A DNA stretch of 64,000 nucleotides from Clostridium fallax (GCF_900129365.1 NZ_FQVM01000007.1:54858-118857), one strand, 5' to 3'. Counted from the first letter of the stretch, positions 50,100-59,338 are shown. Notes: a model not told the origin generated them from the sequence alone. Translations and numbers: made by a program.

Positions 50100-50630
50100 T
50101 TGAAAAAATTAAAAGTTAATCATAAATCAACTCTAGCTTCTAAAGAAATAGCCCATTTTTTAAAAGATTATATAAATAAAAATACTGTTATAGTTTGCAT
50201 TGGAACTGATAAATGTATAGGAGATTGTTTAGGACCCTTAGTAGGTACTTTTTTAACTAATAGTTCATTTGAATTACCTGTTTATGGTACAATATCCTCT
50301 CCAATTCATGCTTTAAATCTAAATACTAAAATATCGGAAATATTAAAAAATCATAAAAATTCTTCTATTATAGGTGTTGATGCCTGTTTAGGAGATAGTT
50401 CATCTATAGGGGAAATTCATGTTAGAAATATCCCTATTCATCCAGGAAAAGGTGTAGGTAAAGCTTTACCTGAGGTTGGTGATACATCAATAATTGGTAT
50501 TGTAGACTCTAGTGATAACGCAGAAATTTTTACTTCTAGATCCATAAGATTAAACCTAATTTTTGATTTGGCTAATGTTATATCAGAAGGAATTATATCT
50601 AGTTATAATTTAAAATTTAATAAAAAATAA
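50100..50630 (+). CDS. yyaC: YyaC-family spore protease-like protein
   Basis: The 176-residue protein belongs to the DUF1256 family, related in fold to the germination protease GPR and hydrogenase maturation proteases. The TTG start (50100-50102) follows AGGGGGT with a 9-nt gap. Family blocks are CIGTDKCIGDCLGPLVG, YGTISSPIHALNL and GVDACLGDSSSIG with the conserved Asp and Glu positions, followed by HPGKGVGKALPEVGD. Members occur only in spore formers. A protease role is suggested by the fold only. It is transcribed alone. Confidence 0.88.
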   Translation: MKKLKVNHKSTLASKEIAHFLKDYINKNTVIVCIGTDKCIGDCLGPLVGTFLTNSSFELPVYGTISSPIHALNLNTKISEILKNHKNSSIIGVDACLGDSSSIGEIHVRNIPIHPGKGVGKALPEVGDTSIIGIVDSSDNAEIFTSRSIRLNLIFDLANVISEGIISSYNLKFNKK

Positions 50631-50660
50631 AAAAAACAGTTTTAAAACTGTTTTTTTTAT
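50629..50660. terminator. Terminator between yyaC and mbl
   Basis: AAAAAACAGTTT and its complement form the stem (50631-50654 region), with A and T runs on both sides. It can serve the two convergent genes. Confidence 0.85.
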
Positions 50661-50674
50661 TTTTAAATATTTAA

Positions 50675-51709
50675 TTATTTTTCAATTAAAGCTAATACCA
50701 TATCCGGATTAAATTTCAATTTATTGAAATGCTTTAAAACCTTTCCTGTACCAATAGCTACACATTCTACAGTCTCTTCCGCAACAATAGTTTTAACACC
50801 AGTTTTTTCTTCTATATATTTATCCAATCCAAAAAGTAAAGCTCCTCCACCAGTCATAACTATTCCTTTGTTTGAAATATCCGCACTTAATTCAGGTGGC
50901 GTTTGTTCTAATACTTCATGAACTTTTTCTGCTATTACACTAACAACATCAGTTAATGCTTTCCTTATTTCTTCTGTAGATATTTCAACTATATCAGGTA
51001 AACCTGTTATTAAGTTTCTTCCTTTTACTGGCATTGTAACATTTCTTAATCCTCCAACCACTGATGCTACATTTATTTTAAGGTTTTCAGCCGATCTTTC
51101 ACCTATCATAAGATTGTACTTATTTCTTACATATTTTATTATTACTTCATCAAACATGTCTCCTGCTATTTTAACAGAATCCCTAATAACTATACCACCT
51201 AAAGATATAACAGCTATATCTGTTGTACCTCCACCTATATCAATTATCATACTTCCACTTGGTTTGGATATCTCTATTCCAGCACCAACGGCAGCTGCTA
51301 ATGGTTCTTCTATTAAGTAAACATCTCTTGCTCCTGAATTTCTTGCTGCGTCTATAACTGCTCTCTTTTCAACTTCCGTAGCCTGTGAGGGAACACACAC
51401 CATTACTCTTGGCGCAGATATTTTACTTTTACCGCAACCTTTTTTTATAAAATATTTTAGCATTTTTTCAGTCATATCATAATCAGAAATTACTCCATCT
51501 TTTAAAGGTCTGATTGCAACAATATTACCTGGAGTTCTCCCAATCATTTTTCTAGCATCTTCTCCAACTGCTAAAACTTTATTAGTATTTTTATCTATAG
51601 CTACTACTGATGGTTCCTTTAATACAATACCTTTATCTTTTAAATAAACTAGTATTGTTGCGGTACCTAAATCTATTCCCATATCTGTTCCCATTTTCCA
51701 AAACCACAT
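50675..51709 (-). CDS. mbl: MreB-like rod-shape protein Mbl
   Basis: The 344-residue bacterial actin forms membrane-associated filaments that guide side-wall synthesis. The nucleotide-binding blocks are present: MGIDLGTATILVY (phosphate 1), IEEPLAAAVGAG, MIIDIGGGTTDIAVI (phosphate 2) and VMTGGGALLFGLD (adenosine). I call it Mbl rather than MreB because it follows spoIIID, the arrangement in Bacillus, and because the mreCD genes are absent here. AGGAGTG precedes the ATG. Confidence 0.92.
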   Translation of the reverse strand: MWFWKMGTDMGIDLGTATILVYLKDKGIVLKEPSVVAIDKNTNKVLAVGEDARKMIGRTPGNIVAIRPLKDGVISDYDMTEKMLKYFIKKGCGKSKISAPRVMVCVPSQATEVEKRAVIDAARNSGARDVYLIEEPLAAAVGAGIEISKPSGSMIIDIGGGTTDIAVISLGGIVIRDSVKIAGDMFDEVIIKYVRNKYNLMIGERSAENLKINVASVVGGLRNVTMPVKGRNLITGLPDIVEISTEEIRKALTDVVSVIAEKVHEVLEQTPPELSADISNKGIVMTGGGALLFGLDKYIEEKTGVKTIVAEETVECVAIGTGKVLKHFNKLKFNPDMVLALIEK

Positions 51710-51802
51710 TCCTAATTCACTCCTAAAAAACTATTATGTTATAAACATTATAGTTGCATAATAAATTATTCATTTTTATACTTTATTATACAGTGAATAT
51801 AG

Positions 51803-52057
51803 TTAACCTTCAATAGCTTTATATTTTAACTTAGTTGCTTTTCCACCTCTTATGTGTCTTTCAGATTTATTTAAATCTAATATTATTTTAGCTTCTTGTG
51901 CTATTGTAGGATTGATTTTAGGAAGTCTCTCAGTCATATCTTTGTGTATTGTACTTTTGCTTACACCAAACACACTTGCTGTCTTTCTTATTGTAGCTTT
52001 TGAATCAATAATATATTGTGCTACTTCTAATACTCTCTCCTCAATGTAGTCTTTCAA
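51803..52057 (-). CDS. spoIIID: Sporulation transcriptional regulator SpoIIID
   Basis: An 84-residue helix-turn-helix DNA-binding protein with a TTG start (52055-52057) after AAGGAGG. The HTH is around TIRKTASVFGVSKSTIHKDMT and the basic C-terminal helix is at GGKATKLKYK. It switches the mother-cell programme from sigma E toward sigma K. The position between spoIIQ and mbl is conserved. Upstream there is a CATATTTAT that is a one- or two-base variant of a sigma E -10, in keeping with mother-cell control, but the -35 part is weak. Confidence 0.96.
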   Translation of the reverse strand: MKDYIEERVLEVAQYIIDSKATIRKTASVFGVSKSTIHKDMTERLPKINPTIAQEAKIILDLNKSERHIRGGKATKLKYKAIEG

Positions 52058-52127
52058 AATGCTACCTCCTTATTTAGCTATACTTATAAATATGCTAATA
52101 TTTATTCTAAAATAACCATTTTTCTAA

Positions 52128-52163
52128 TAGTTAGCCACTTTCTTAAAAGAAAATGGCTAACTA
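52128..52163 (-). terminator. Terminator of spoIIQ
   Basis: 17-bp arms (52128-52144 and 52147-52163) with one G-U pair on the minus-strand RNA that is a C-A mismatch on the other strand, so it acts on the spoIIQ transcript. Confidence 0.8.
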
Positions 52164-52173
52164 TTAAATAAAA

Positions 52174-52935
52174 TTATTTTTTTGATGAATTGCTAAATTT
52201 TATATATTTACTTGGGTTTATTTGTTCTATTTCTTTATTATCTGGTGAATTTTTAATCATTTGTAATCCTAAATGATCACCATACTTTTCAAACTTATAG
52301 TTTGCAGCACTAGTTCCTACTTTTCCTATTTGTTGTTTAGCTTTTACCACTGTATCTTTTTTCGCTAATCCTTCTGAATCAAGATTTGAATATACTGTAT
52401 ATAATCCATTTGGATGTGCTATTTTAACATAGTTTCCTAAATATCCATCCCCTTCTCCTGATTCAACAACTTTTCCTTCTGCAGCTGCTAATACTGGGTT
52501 TCCTTTTTCTGCTTTTATAGATACACCTTTATCAACTACCCATTGCTCTAAAGTATCGCTATATACAGGTTTATCTGAAAATTCTCTAACTATAGCACCA
52601 TTTTCTATTGGATTTGAAAATTTTATATTTGCAGTATTTGCAACTGTTTTAGACTCAGGCACTGTAACATTATTTTCTTTTTCATCATTATTTTTAACTT
52701 GCTCTGCATTTGGCTTTTGAGTTACTGATTCTTCTAAATTTTCCTCTTTAGCATTTTCTTTATCATTTACTGATACAATAGTCTTTTCTTTTTCTGCAGA
52801 TGCTAAGTTTTTGTTATTTATGTTTCTAATTGTAAAAGCTGCAGCTACTGCAACTACACATAAACAAACAAATAATATTACGTAGAAGCCCTCCTTTTTA
52901 ATAAAGTTTTTAAACTTACTAAATTTATTTTCCAT
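52174..52935 (-). CDS. spoIIQ: SpoIIQ-type M23-fold forespore protein with lost metal site
   Basis: The 253-residue protein has one membrane helix (FYVILFVCLCVVAVAAAFTI), an Asp/Glu/Lys-rich linker and a C-terminal LytM/M23 domain (VLAAAEGKVVESGEGDGYLGNYVKI, then GDHLGLQMI). In active M23 enzymes HxGxD and HxH bind zinc. Here the first site reads DKGVSI and the second HLGLQ, so at least two ligands are missing. It should act as the forespore half of the SpoIIQ-SpoIIIAH channel rather than as a peptidase. AAGGAGGTG precedes the ATG. A sigma F-like promoter lies upstream. The spoIID-spoIIQ-spoIIID-mbl order matches that in other spore formers. Confidence 0.9.
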   Translation of the reverse strand: MENKFSKFKNFIKKEGFYVILFVCLCVVAVAAAFTIRNINNKNLASAEKEKTIVSVNDKENAKEENLEESVTQKPNAEQVKNNDEKENNVTVPESKTVANTANIKFSNPIENGAIVREFSDKPVYSDTLEQWVVDKGVSIKAEKGNPVLAAAEGKVVESGEGDGYLGNYVKIAHPNGLYTVYSNLDSEGLAKKDTVVKAKQQIGKVGTSAANYKFEKYGDHLGLQMIKNSPDNKEIEQINPSKYIKFSNSSKK

Positions 52936-52953
52936 ATGAACACCTCCTTTTTG

Positions 52954-52982
52954 TAGTCTGTCCTTTTATAATAAAAAAATAC
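52954..52982 (-). promoter_or_regulatory. Sigma F-like promoter of spoIIQ
   Basis: GTATT (52978-52982), 14 bp and GGACAGACTA (52954-52963), which fits the sigma F/G -10 pattern GGNNANANTR at every fixed position. spoIIQ is a known sigma F gene in Bacillus. The predicted transcript begins about 13 nt before the start codon region. Confidence 0.7.
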
Positions 52983-53110
52983 ATTGTATTCCAATATTTC
53001 CATGAAAAATTTATCAACATTTCCTGATAATTATGTATATTTTTCTACATTATAATGACTATCAATGTCGTTTTTTGCTTTCATGATTCGTAAATTCTTA
53101 TGAATGCAAA

Positions 53111-53152
53111 AAAAATATCCTCTTTAAAATTAATTTTAAAGAGGATATTTTT
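53111..53152 (-). terminator. Terminator of spoIID
   Basis: A 20-bp stem (53111-53130 and 53133-53152), followed by TTTGCATTC after the arm's own T-run. Confidence 0.85.
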
Positions 53153-53209
53153 ATTTAAAACTTATATGTTTTAATATAATACTGTTATTAATATGATTTT
53201 AGTAAATAA

Positions 53210-54283
53210 TTATTTATTTATATTTTTTATTTTTACCCCTGTATAATAATGCATAAGAATCTTATCATAACTTTCTCCACTTTTAGCCATAGAATTAGCT
53301 CCCCATTGGCTCATTCCCACACCATGACCATAACCTAAACAATTTATTGCTATACTATTTTTTTTAAATTCTAATTTAAAATTTGCAGAATTTAAATTAA
53401 AAAGATTTCTAAAATCTGTTCCTTTAATTTTTACTTTTCCTAATTGTATTTCCTTTACCATTCCAGAATCTGTTCTATCTAGTATTTTTATTTGGGATTT
53501 TACATTATTTAAGTTCATTTTTCCATTACCATAAGTAGAATTAATCTTATTTACAAATTCTTTATAGGTTACATCCTTCGTTGATTTAAATTTAGGTGCA
53601 ACTTCTTCTCCTGGACTATCTACTGACTGTAAATAAGGTATACTGCTTGCAAAAACATCTTTACTACTTTCTGTTTTTCCTGAACTAGTAGCAAAAAATT
53701 GAGGATTTACAACTAATTCTCCCTTATATGTTAATACTTTGCCCTTAGTATCGTTAATCGCTTGTACAATTTTATTCCAATTATCATTTGCTTTACTTCC
53801 CCAAGATTCTTTTTTATCTTTCTCATTTAAATAAACCTGACAATGAGTTGTATCACAAATTTGTGCTCCTTTAGCTTTATTGCATTTATTTTTTATTTTT
53901 GCCATAACAAAAGTTCTAGCAGCTACAGCTTGTGCTTTTAAAGCTTCTATATGAAAACTAGCTGGCATTTCTGATGCTACAACACCACAAATGTATTCTT
54001 CTAAAGGTATCTCCTCAATTTTATCTTCCTTTGTATTATATAACTTTATTTTAATGTCACTTTTAGTAATAGAAGAATCTTGTAAAGAATACTCAATATG
54101 ACTGCTATCTTTTTTATCTCTTCCTAGAAATATATAAATTGCTATAGGGGAAATCATTAAAAAACATATTATAAAAATAAGATAATATATTAATACATTA
54201 CCTTTTTTCATGTTTTCTCTTATTTTATAAATAGTACTTTTTATAGATTTAAAAAAATTTTGAAAATAATTTCTATTTCTCAT
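53210..54283 (-). CDS. spoIID: SpoIID lytic transglycosylase
   Basis: The 357-residue engulfment enzyme has one membrane helix (VLIYYLIFIICFLMISPIAIYI) and an extracytosolic SpoIID domain. The catalytic Glu is in ICGVVASEMPASFH, the zinc/structural region has IKNKCNKAKGAQICDTTHC, and the C terminus shows NCLGYGHGVGMSQWGANSMA. SpoIID cuts glycan strands so that the mother-cell membrane can move around the forespore, together with SpoIIP and SpoIIM. Upstream the minus strand has CATATAAAT (54313-54321), one base off a sigma E -10. The gene follows murA, as in other clostridia. Confidence 0.95.
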   Translation of the reverse strand: MRNRNYFQNFFKSIKSTIYKIRENMKKGNVLIYYLIFIICFLMISPIAIYIFLGRDKKDSSHIEYSLQDSSITKSDIKIKLYNTKEDKIEEIPLEEYICGVVASEMPASFHIEALKAQAVAARTFVMAKIKNKCNKAKGAQICDTTHCQVYLNEKDKKESWGSKANDNWNKIVQAINDTKGKVLTYKGELVVNPQFFATSSGKTESSKDVFASSIPYLQSVDSPGEEVAPKFKSTKDVTYKEFVNKINSTYGNGKMNLNNVKSQIKILDRTDSGMVKEIQLGKVKIKGTDFRNLFNLNSANFKLEFKKNSIAINCLGYGHGVGMSQWGANSMAKSGESYDKILMHYYTGVKIKNINK

Positions 54284-54350
54284 TTCTCCTCCAAAATCTA
54301 ATTTTTACATTAATTTATATGCTAATTTATTTAAATTAAGAAGAAAAAAT

Positions 54351-54390
54351 AAAAATCCAATTAATCAATTAATTGATTAATTGGATTTTT
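54351..54390 (-). terminator. Terminator of murA
   Basis: A perfect 40-bp palindrome: arm 54351-54370 and its exact complement 54371-54390, with only the innermost bases opening as a loop. TTTTTATTTTTTCTTC follows on the minus strand. Confidence 0.85.
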
Positions 54391-54418
54391 ATTTTGGAGT
54401 CTTTTTATATAACATATA

Positions 54419-55678
54419 TTAAATTCTCTCTATCTCAGCACCTAATGATTTTAATTTTTCTTCTATATTAAAATATCCTCTATCTATATGATATATATCT
54501 GTGATTTCAGTTTCCCCATATGCAACTAACCCTGCTAATATCATAGCTGCACCAGCTCTTAGATCTGTAGCTTTAACTTCACATCCTGTAATTTTAGGAA
54601 CACCTTCTATTAGAGCTGTTCTTTGATCTATTTTTATATTTGCTCCCATTCTTAATAATTCTGGAACATGCATAAATCTATTCTCAAAAACTGTCTCTGT
54701 AATTACACTAGCACCTTCTATTATAGTACACAAAGCCATCATTTGAGATTGCATATCTGTTGGGAATCCTGGATAAGGCATTGTTTTTATACTTATAGAA
54801 TTCTTCTTCCCTGTTCCATCTATTAAAATTTTTTCACCATTTTCACTAAATTTAAAAATAACTCCTGCTTCTTTAAGTTTTTCTATAACTGGTCTTAAAT
54901 ATTCTTCATTACAGCCTAAAATTTCTATTTTACTATTAGTCATAGCAGCTGCTATCATAAATGTACCAGCCTCTATTCTATCACCTATAGGAGTATGTTT
55001 AGTTCCTACTAAAGAATCTACTCCTTCTATAATTATTTTGCCATTACCAGCTCCATTTATTTTAGCACCCATTGAATTTAGAAAATTGGCTAAATCAATT
55101 ATTTCAGGTTCTTCTGCTGCATTTTCAATAATAGTTGTTCCCTTAGCTAAAACTGCTGCCATCATTAAGTTTTCTGTAGCACCTACTGATGGAAAATCTA
55201 AATAAATTCTATTTCCTATAAGTCTTTTAGTCTTAGCTTCTACAAATCCATGACCAATACTATAATCAACACCTAATGCTTTAAATCCCTTTAAATGTAA
55301 ATCTATAGGTCTTGATCCTATATTACATCCTCCTGGTAATGATATTTTACATTTACCAAATCTCGATAACATAGGTCCCATAATTAGAAAAGATGCTCTC
55401 ATTTTTTTTATTAAATCATTATTAACATTAATTGGGTTTATATTTGATGAATTAATTATAAGTTCTTTTGAATTTTTATTTATATTTACACTACATCCTA
55501 ATTGATTTAAAACTTCACATATAACATAAACATCTTCTAATAATGGAAGATTATTTATTATTATATTTTCATCACTTAATATACATGATGCAATTATAGG
55601 TAATACTGAGTTTTTTGCTGAACTTACTTGAACTTTTCCTTTTAGTTCTTTACCACCTTTAACTCTTATTTTTTCCAT
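54419..55678 (-). CDS. murA: UDP-N-acetylglucosamine 1-carboxyvinyltransferase MurA
   Basis: The start was set at MEKIRVKGG, after GGAGG; an ATG four codons upstream would sit on that site. The 419-residue enzyme adds enolpyruvate from PEP to UDP-GlcNAc, the first committed step of peptidoglycan synthesis. The active-site loop is KISLPGGCNIGSRPIDLH with the catalytic Cys that fosfomycin attacks. KNSVLPIIAS near the N terminus and DMQSQMMAL later are standard. It lies between the YwmB-like gene and spoIID. The second MurA paralogue common in Firmicutes is not in this window. Confidence 0.95.
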   Translation of the reverse strand: MEKIRVKGGKELKGKVQVSSAKNSVLPIIASCILSDENIIINNLPLLEDVYVICEVLNQLGCSVNINKNSKELIINSSNINPINVNNDLIKKMRASFLIMGPMLSRFGKCKISLPGGCNIGSRPIDLHLKGFKALGVDYSIGHGFVEAKTKRLIGNRIYLDFPSVGATENLMMAAVLAKGTTIIENAAEEPEIIDLANFLNSMGAKINGAGNGKIIIEGVDSLVGTKHTPIGDRIEAGTFMIAAAMTNSKIEILGCNEEYLRPVIEKLKEAGVIFKFSENGEKILIDGTGKKNSISIKTMPYPGFPTDMQSQMMALCTIIEGASVITETVFENRFMHVPELLRMGANIKIDQRTALIEGVPKITGCEVKATDLRAGAAMILAGLVAYGETEITDIYHIDRGYFNIEEKLKSLGAEIERI

Positions 55679-55696
55679 ATTATCCTCCATAAAATC

Positions 55697-56347
55697 TTAG
55701 TATGTTATAAAAATAATTGGTGTACCAACTATTAAGTAATTTCCTGTATCATAGGTACATAAAGAATAGTTTAATTTGCTATCATCATTAAAATGTACAA
55801 TTGAAGTTATTCCATTATGAATTGGTATTTCTTCTATATTTTTTATCTTTTTACTTTTTAATAGGTTATATATGCTATTTTTCTTATCTTGCAACCCTAT
55901 ATTTATTTTCTCCTTTAGAAATGTAAAATATTTTTCTTCAGAAGTTAAATTATTTTGTACTTTTTGCAATTTATTTTTTAATTGTTTAACATTGTTAGTT
56001 TTTTTAGTAGATATTAACTCTATATCAATAAAACTGCTATTATCATTTATTTTATTTCCTTTAATAAGGTATTTATCCTCATTATTTTCCCATTTTAGCA
56101 TAAAGGATTTATCATCATTTTTATTTATAATATTTTTATCTAAATTAAAAATTTTTTCTATTCTTTCTTTTTCTTTTATAAAGTTATTAGCCACTTCATA
56201 TTGAAGTTTAACCCCACTTTCCACTATTGAGCTTTCACAAGTTATTAATTGTTGTAAAAAAATACTATCATCAAAAGCCTTAACATTTTGACATATAATT
56301 AATAAAAATAAAATAATAGATAGTAAACATATATAATTTCTTCTCAT
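55697..56347 (-). CDS. YwmB-like exported protein
   Basis: The 216-residue protein has a signal peptide (YICLLSIILFLLIICQNVKA) and a soluble domain of alternating charged strands and helices, ending TYDTGNYLIVGTPIIFITY. Position between the atp operon and murA-spoIID matches ywmB in Bacillus, whose family has a TATA-binding-protein-like fold of unknown function. The sequence itself is too divergent for me to confirm the family, so the call rests mainly on synteny, size and secretion signal. A sporulation or cell-wall role is plausible. It ends 18 nt before murA begins and is probably co-transcribed. Confidence 0.6.
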   Translation of the reverse strand: MRRNYICLLSIILFLLIICQNVKAFDDSIFLQQLITCESSIVESGVKLQYEVANNFIKEKERIEKIFNLDKNIINKNDDKSFMLKWENNEDKYLIKGNKINDNSSFIDIELISTKKTNNVKQLKNKLQKVQNNLTSEEKYFTFLKEKINIGLQDKKNSIYNLLKSKKIKNIEEIPIHNGITSIVHFNDDSKLNYSLCTYDTGNYLIVGTPIIFITY

Positions 56348-56548
56348 TTTATATTTCCATCCTTTACCTTTTATTTCTTAATTATTGTCAAATTTTATTT
56401 TTTTATACTATTAATCTTTTACAAATTATTTAATTATACTATTAATATATTTTTTTTTCTTGAAAATGTGAAAATTTAATATACTTTAAAAATAAACTTT
56501 ATCTATATAGTGGATTTTATGTATTATATTAAAGCAAAAAAAAAAAAA

Positions 56549-56591
56549 AGAATCCTAAGAAAGACGATTTATTCATCTTCCTTAAAATTCT
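56549..56591 (-). terminator. Terminator of the atp operon
   Basis: In minus-strand RNA a 19-bp stem (56573-56591 and 56549-56567, loop 56568-56572) forms with several G-U pairs that are mismatches on the plus strand. It runs directly into a T-run (plus-strand A-run 56536-56549). About 200 bp between it and the YwmB-like gene hold no gene. Confidence 0.92.
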
Positions 56592-56596
56592 TTCAT

Positions 56597-57001
56597 TTAA
56601 TTAAAGTCACTTCCAATGTCTATTCTAGCTAATGCTCTAGCTAATGCTAGCTTAGCCCTTTTAACATCTATGTCTTTATCACTTTTCAATCTTTTTTCTG
56701 CTCTTTCCTTAGCCTCTTTAGCTCTATCAATATTGATATCTTCTGGCCATTCAGCAGCATCACAACAGAAAGTTAATTCGTTTTTATTAAAATCTATAAC
56801 TCCTGTTGAAGTAAACAGCTTATGCTCTGTTCCATTTTCTTCAACAAACTTTGTCATTGTTGGAACCACTGTTGTTAAATAAGCTTCGTGGTTTGCAAAT
56901 ATTTCAAATCCGCCTTCTGCATTCATGCTTTGTAATGAAACTATGTTTCCATTAAAAAGTTCTTTATTAGGAGTTATTAACTTTAAAGTGAAAGTACTCA
57001 T
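56597..57001 (-). CDS. atpC: ATP synthase epsilon subunit
   Basis: The 134-residue subunit of the F1 central stalk inhibits ATP hydrolysis and connects rotor and catalytic head. The N-terminal beta-sandwich (TFTLKLITPNKELFNGN, SMNAEGGFEIFANH) and the C-terminal helical pair (INIDRAKEAKERAEKRL, KRAKLALARALARID) are complete. GAGGAG precedes the ATG. It is the last gene of the atp operon and ends just before the terminator. Confidence 0.95.
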   Translation of the reverse strand: MSTFTLKLITPNKELFNGNIVSLQSMNAEGGFEIFANHEAYLTTVVPTMTKFVEENGTEHKLFTSTGVIDFNKNELTFCCDAAEWPEDINIDRAKEAKERAEKRLKSDKDIDVKRAKLALARALARIDIGSDFN

Positions 57002-57021
57002 ACTAATCTCCTCTTTTCTTC

Positions 57022-58428
57022 CTATTCTTCAGAAGCTATTTTTTTAGCTTTTTCAACAGCTTCTTCTATTGTACCAACAAATAGGAATGCTGATTCTGGA
57101 AGATCATCATACTTTCCTTCAAGTATTTCTCTAAATCCTCTTATAGTTTCTGCTATTGGAACATATCTACCTTGCATTCCTGTAAATTGCTCTGCAACAG
57201 TGAAAGGTTGTGATAAGAATCTTTGAATCTTTCTTGCTCTTGAAACTATAACCTTATCTTCGTCTGATAATTCATCTACACCTAGTATAGCTATTATATC
57301 TTGAAGTTCTTTATATCTTTCTAATATATGCTTAACATCAGAAGCTATCTTATAGTGCTCTTTACCAACTACTCTTGGATCAAGAATTCTTGATGAAGAA
57401 TCTAGTGGGTCAACAGCAGGATATATACCAAGTTCTGCTATACTTCTTGAAAGAACTGTTGTTGCATCTAAGTGGGTAAATGTTGTTGCAGGAGCTGGGT
57501 CAGTTAAGTCATCGGCAGGAACATATACTGCTTGAACTGACGTAATTGAACCATGTTTTGTTGATGTAATTCTCTCCTGTAAAGCACCCATTTCTGTTGC
57601 AAGTGTTGGTTGATAACCAACTGCTGAAGGTATTCTTCCTAAAAGTGCTGAAACCTCTGAACCTGCTTGAGTAAATCTGAATATATTATCTATAAATAAT
57701 AATACATCTTGACCTTTATCTCTAAAGTATTCTGCCATTGTAAGACCTGTTAAAGCAACTCTCATTCTTGCACCAGGTGGCTCATTCATTTGACCGAATA
57801 CTAAGGCAGTTTTCTCTAAAACTCCTGATTCTTTCATTTCATAATAAAGGTCATTACCTTCTCTTGATCTTTCTCCAACACCTGTGAATACTGATAATCC
57901 ACCATGTTGCTTAACTATATTATTTATAAGTTCTTGTATAAGAACTGTCTTTCCAACTCCAGCTCCACCGAATAAACCTATTTTTCCACCTTTTTGATAT
58001 GGAGCTATAAGGTCTATAACCTTTATACCAGTTTCAAACATTTCTGGTTCAACTGATTGCTCTTCAAAAGTTGGTGCTGGTCTATGTATTGGATAGTATT
58101 CATTAGCATCTAAGCTTGATGAATCCTTTGTATCAACTGTTTTTCCTAATACATTGAAAAGTCTTCCTAAAACGCATTCACCTACAGGAACTGATATTGG
58201 TTTTCCTGTATCAACTGCATCCATTCCTCTTGTTAATCCTTCTGTCGCTTCCATTGAGATTGTTCTAACTATATCATCACCGATATGTTGTTCAACCTCA
58301 GTTACTAATGTATGCCCATTCATATTTATGTGAATAGCATTATATATGTTAGGAAGTGAATCAGTATCAAATTTTATATCAACTACTGGTCCTATAACTT
58401 GAACCACTTTTCCTATCTTACCAGGCAT
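57022..58428 (-). CDS. atpD: ATP synthase beta subunit
   Basis: The 468-residue catalytic subunit of F1. Walker A GGAGVGKT, the catalytic Glu in GERSREGNDLYYEM, Walker B-like LLFIDNIFRF and the DELSDEDK motif of the torque-transmitting C-terminal domain are all present. It makes ATP at three sites with alpha. GGAGG precedes the ATG. It lies between atpG and atpC, the standard order. Confidence 0.98.
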   Translation of the reverse strand: MPGKIGKVVQVIGPVVDIKFDTDSLPNIYNAIHINMNGHTLVTEVEQHIGDDIVRTISMEATEGLTRGMDAVDTGKPISVPVGECVLGRLFNVLGKTVDTKDSSSLDANEYYPIHRPAPTFEEQSVEPEMFETGIKVIDLIAPYQKGGKIGLFGGAGVGKTVLIQELINNIVKQHGGLSVFTGVGERSREGNDLYYEMKESGVLEKTALVFGQMNEPPGARMRVALTGLTMAEYFRDKGQDVLLFIDNIFRFTQAGSEVSALLGRIPSAVGYQPTLATEMGALQERITSTKHGSITSVQAVYVPADDLTDPAPATTFTHLDATTVLSRSIAELGIYPAVDPLDSSSRILDPRVVGKEHYKIASDVKHILERYKELQDIIAILGVDELSDEDKVIVSRARKIQRFLSQPFTVAEQFTGMQGRYVPIAETIRGFREILEGKYDDLPESAFLFVGTIEEAVEKAKKIASEE

Positions 58429-58444
58429 ATAAAATACCTCCTCA

Positions 58445-59299
58445 CTATTTTTGTGCTTCTGCTCCGCCTACAATTTCTGAGATTTCTTGAGTTATTACAC
58501 TTTGTCTTATTCTATTGTATTTAGTCTGTAACTTATCTAGTAAATCATCTGCATTCTTGCTAGCTCCGTCCATTGCAGTCATTCTTGCAGATTGCTCACT
58601 AGTCTTAGCTTGAAGCATACAATTTATTAATTTTGCTTTTAAATATACATCAAAGGTTGATCCTATTACTTCATCCGCCTTTGGTTCTATTAAATATTCT
58701 TGATTAACTTCTGCCTTTTCAAGAGATATAGGTAACATTCTCTCTACCTTAACCTCTTGTGAAACCGGTGAATTGAAACGGGTATATACCACATTTACTT
58801 CTCCAACTTCGCCTTCTCTAAATAATCTTAAAGCATGCTCATAAATCACCTTAGCTTCTTTAATAGTTGGCTTATCTGGTATTTCAACGTATTCTGCTAT
58901 TGTCTCAAATCCGTATTTTTTAACGTAAGAAATACCTCTTTGACCTACTGCCATAACTAAGCTATTAGCTCTATCGCCTTTAACATAGTTTGATAGTCCA
59001 ACAGCAACATTTGAATTATAACCACCACATAAACCAGAATCAGATGCTATAACAATAAACAATTTTTTATCAGAATCATTTCCTTTTATATAGTAATTAC
59101 TATTAAAATCATCTAATGTACTATATAATTGTCTAGCTACCTTTTCTATAGCAGTATAGTATTGGTTATTAACACCAAGATTCATTCTAGCTCTTCTTAA
59201 TTTAGAAGTGGCAACAAGTCCCATGGCTTTTGTTATTTTTCTAGTGTTTGTAACAGACTTAATTCTACGTTTTATTTCAATAAGTCCAGCGCCTGCCAT
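58445..59299 (-). CDS. atpG: ATP synthase gamma subunit
   Basis: The start is at MAGAGLIEI, after AGGAGGTGG; the GTG four codons upstream sits on that site. The 284-residue rotor shaft has the family N-terminal helix (IKRRIKSVTNTRKITKAM) and the C-terminal helix ending SVITQEISEIVGGAEA, which together fill the alpha3beta3 cavity. Nothing is missing. Confidence 0.96.
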   Translation of the reverse strand: MAGAGLIEIKRRIKSVTNTRKITKAMGLVATSKLRRARMNLGVNNQYYTAIEKVARQLYSTLDDFNSNYYIKGNDSDKKLFIVIASDSGLCGGYNSNVAVGLSNYVKGDRANSLVMAVGQRGISYVKKYGFETIAEYVEIPDKPTIKEAKVIYEHALRLFREGEVGEVNVVYTRFNSPVSQEVKVERMLPISLEKAEVNQEYLIEPKADEVIGSTFDVYLKAKLINCMLQAKTSEQSARMTAMDGASKNADDLLDKLQTKYNRIRQSVITQEISEIVGGAEAQK

Positions 59300-59338
59300 A
59301 CATTCCACCTCCTAAAAGATTGCATAGCTTATAAAAAG

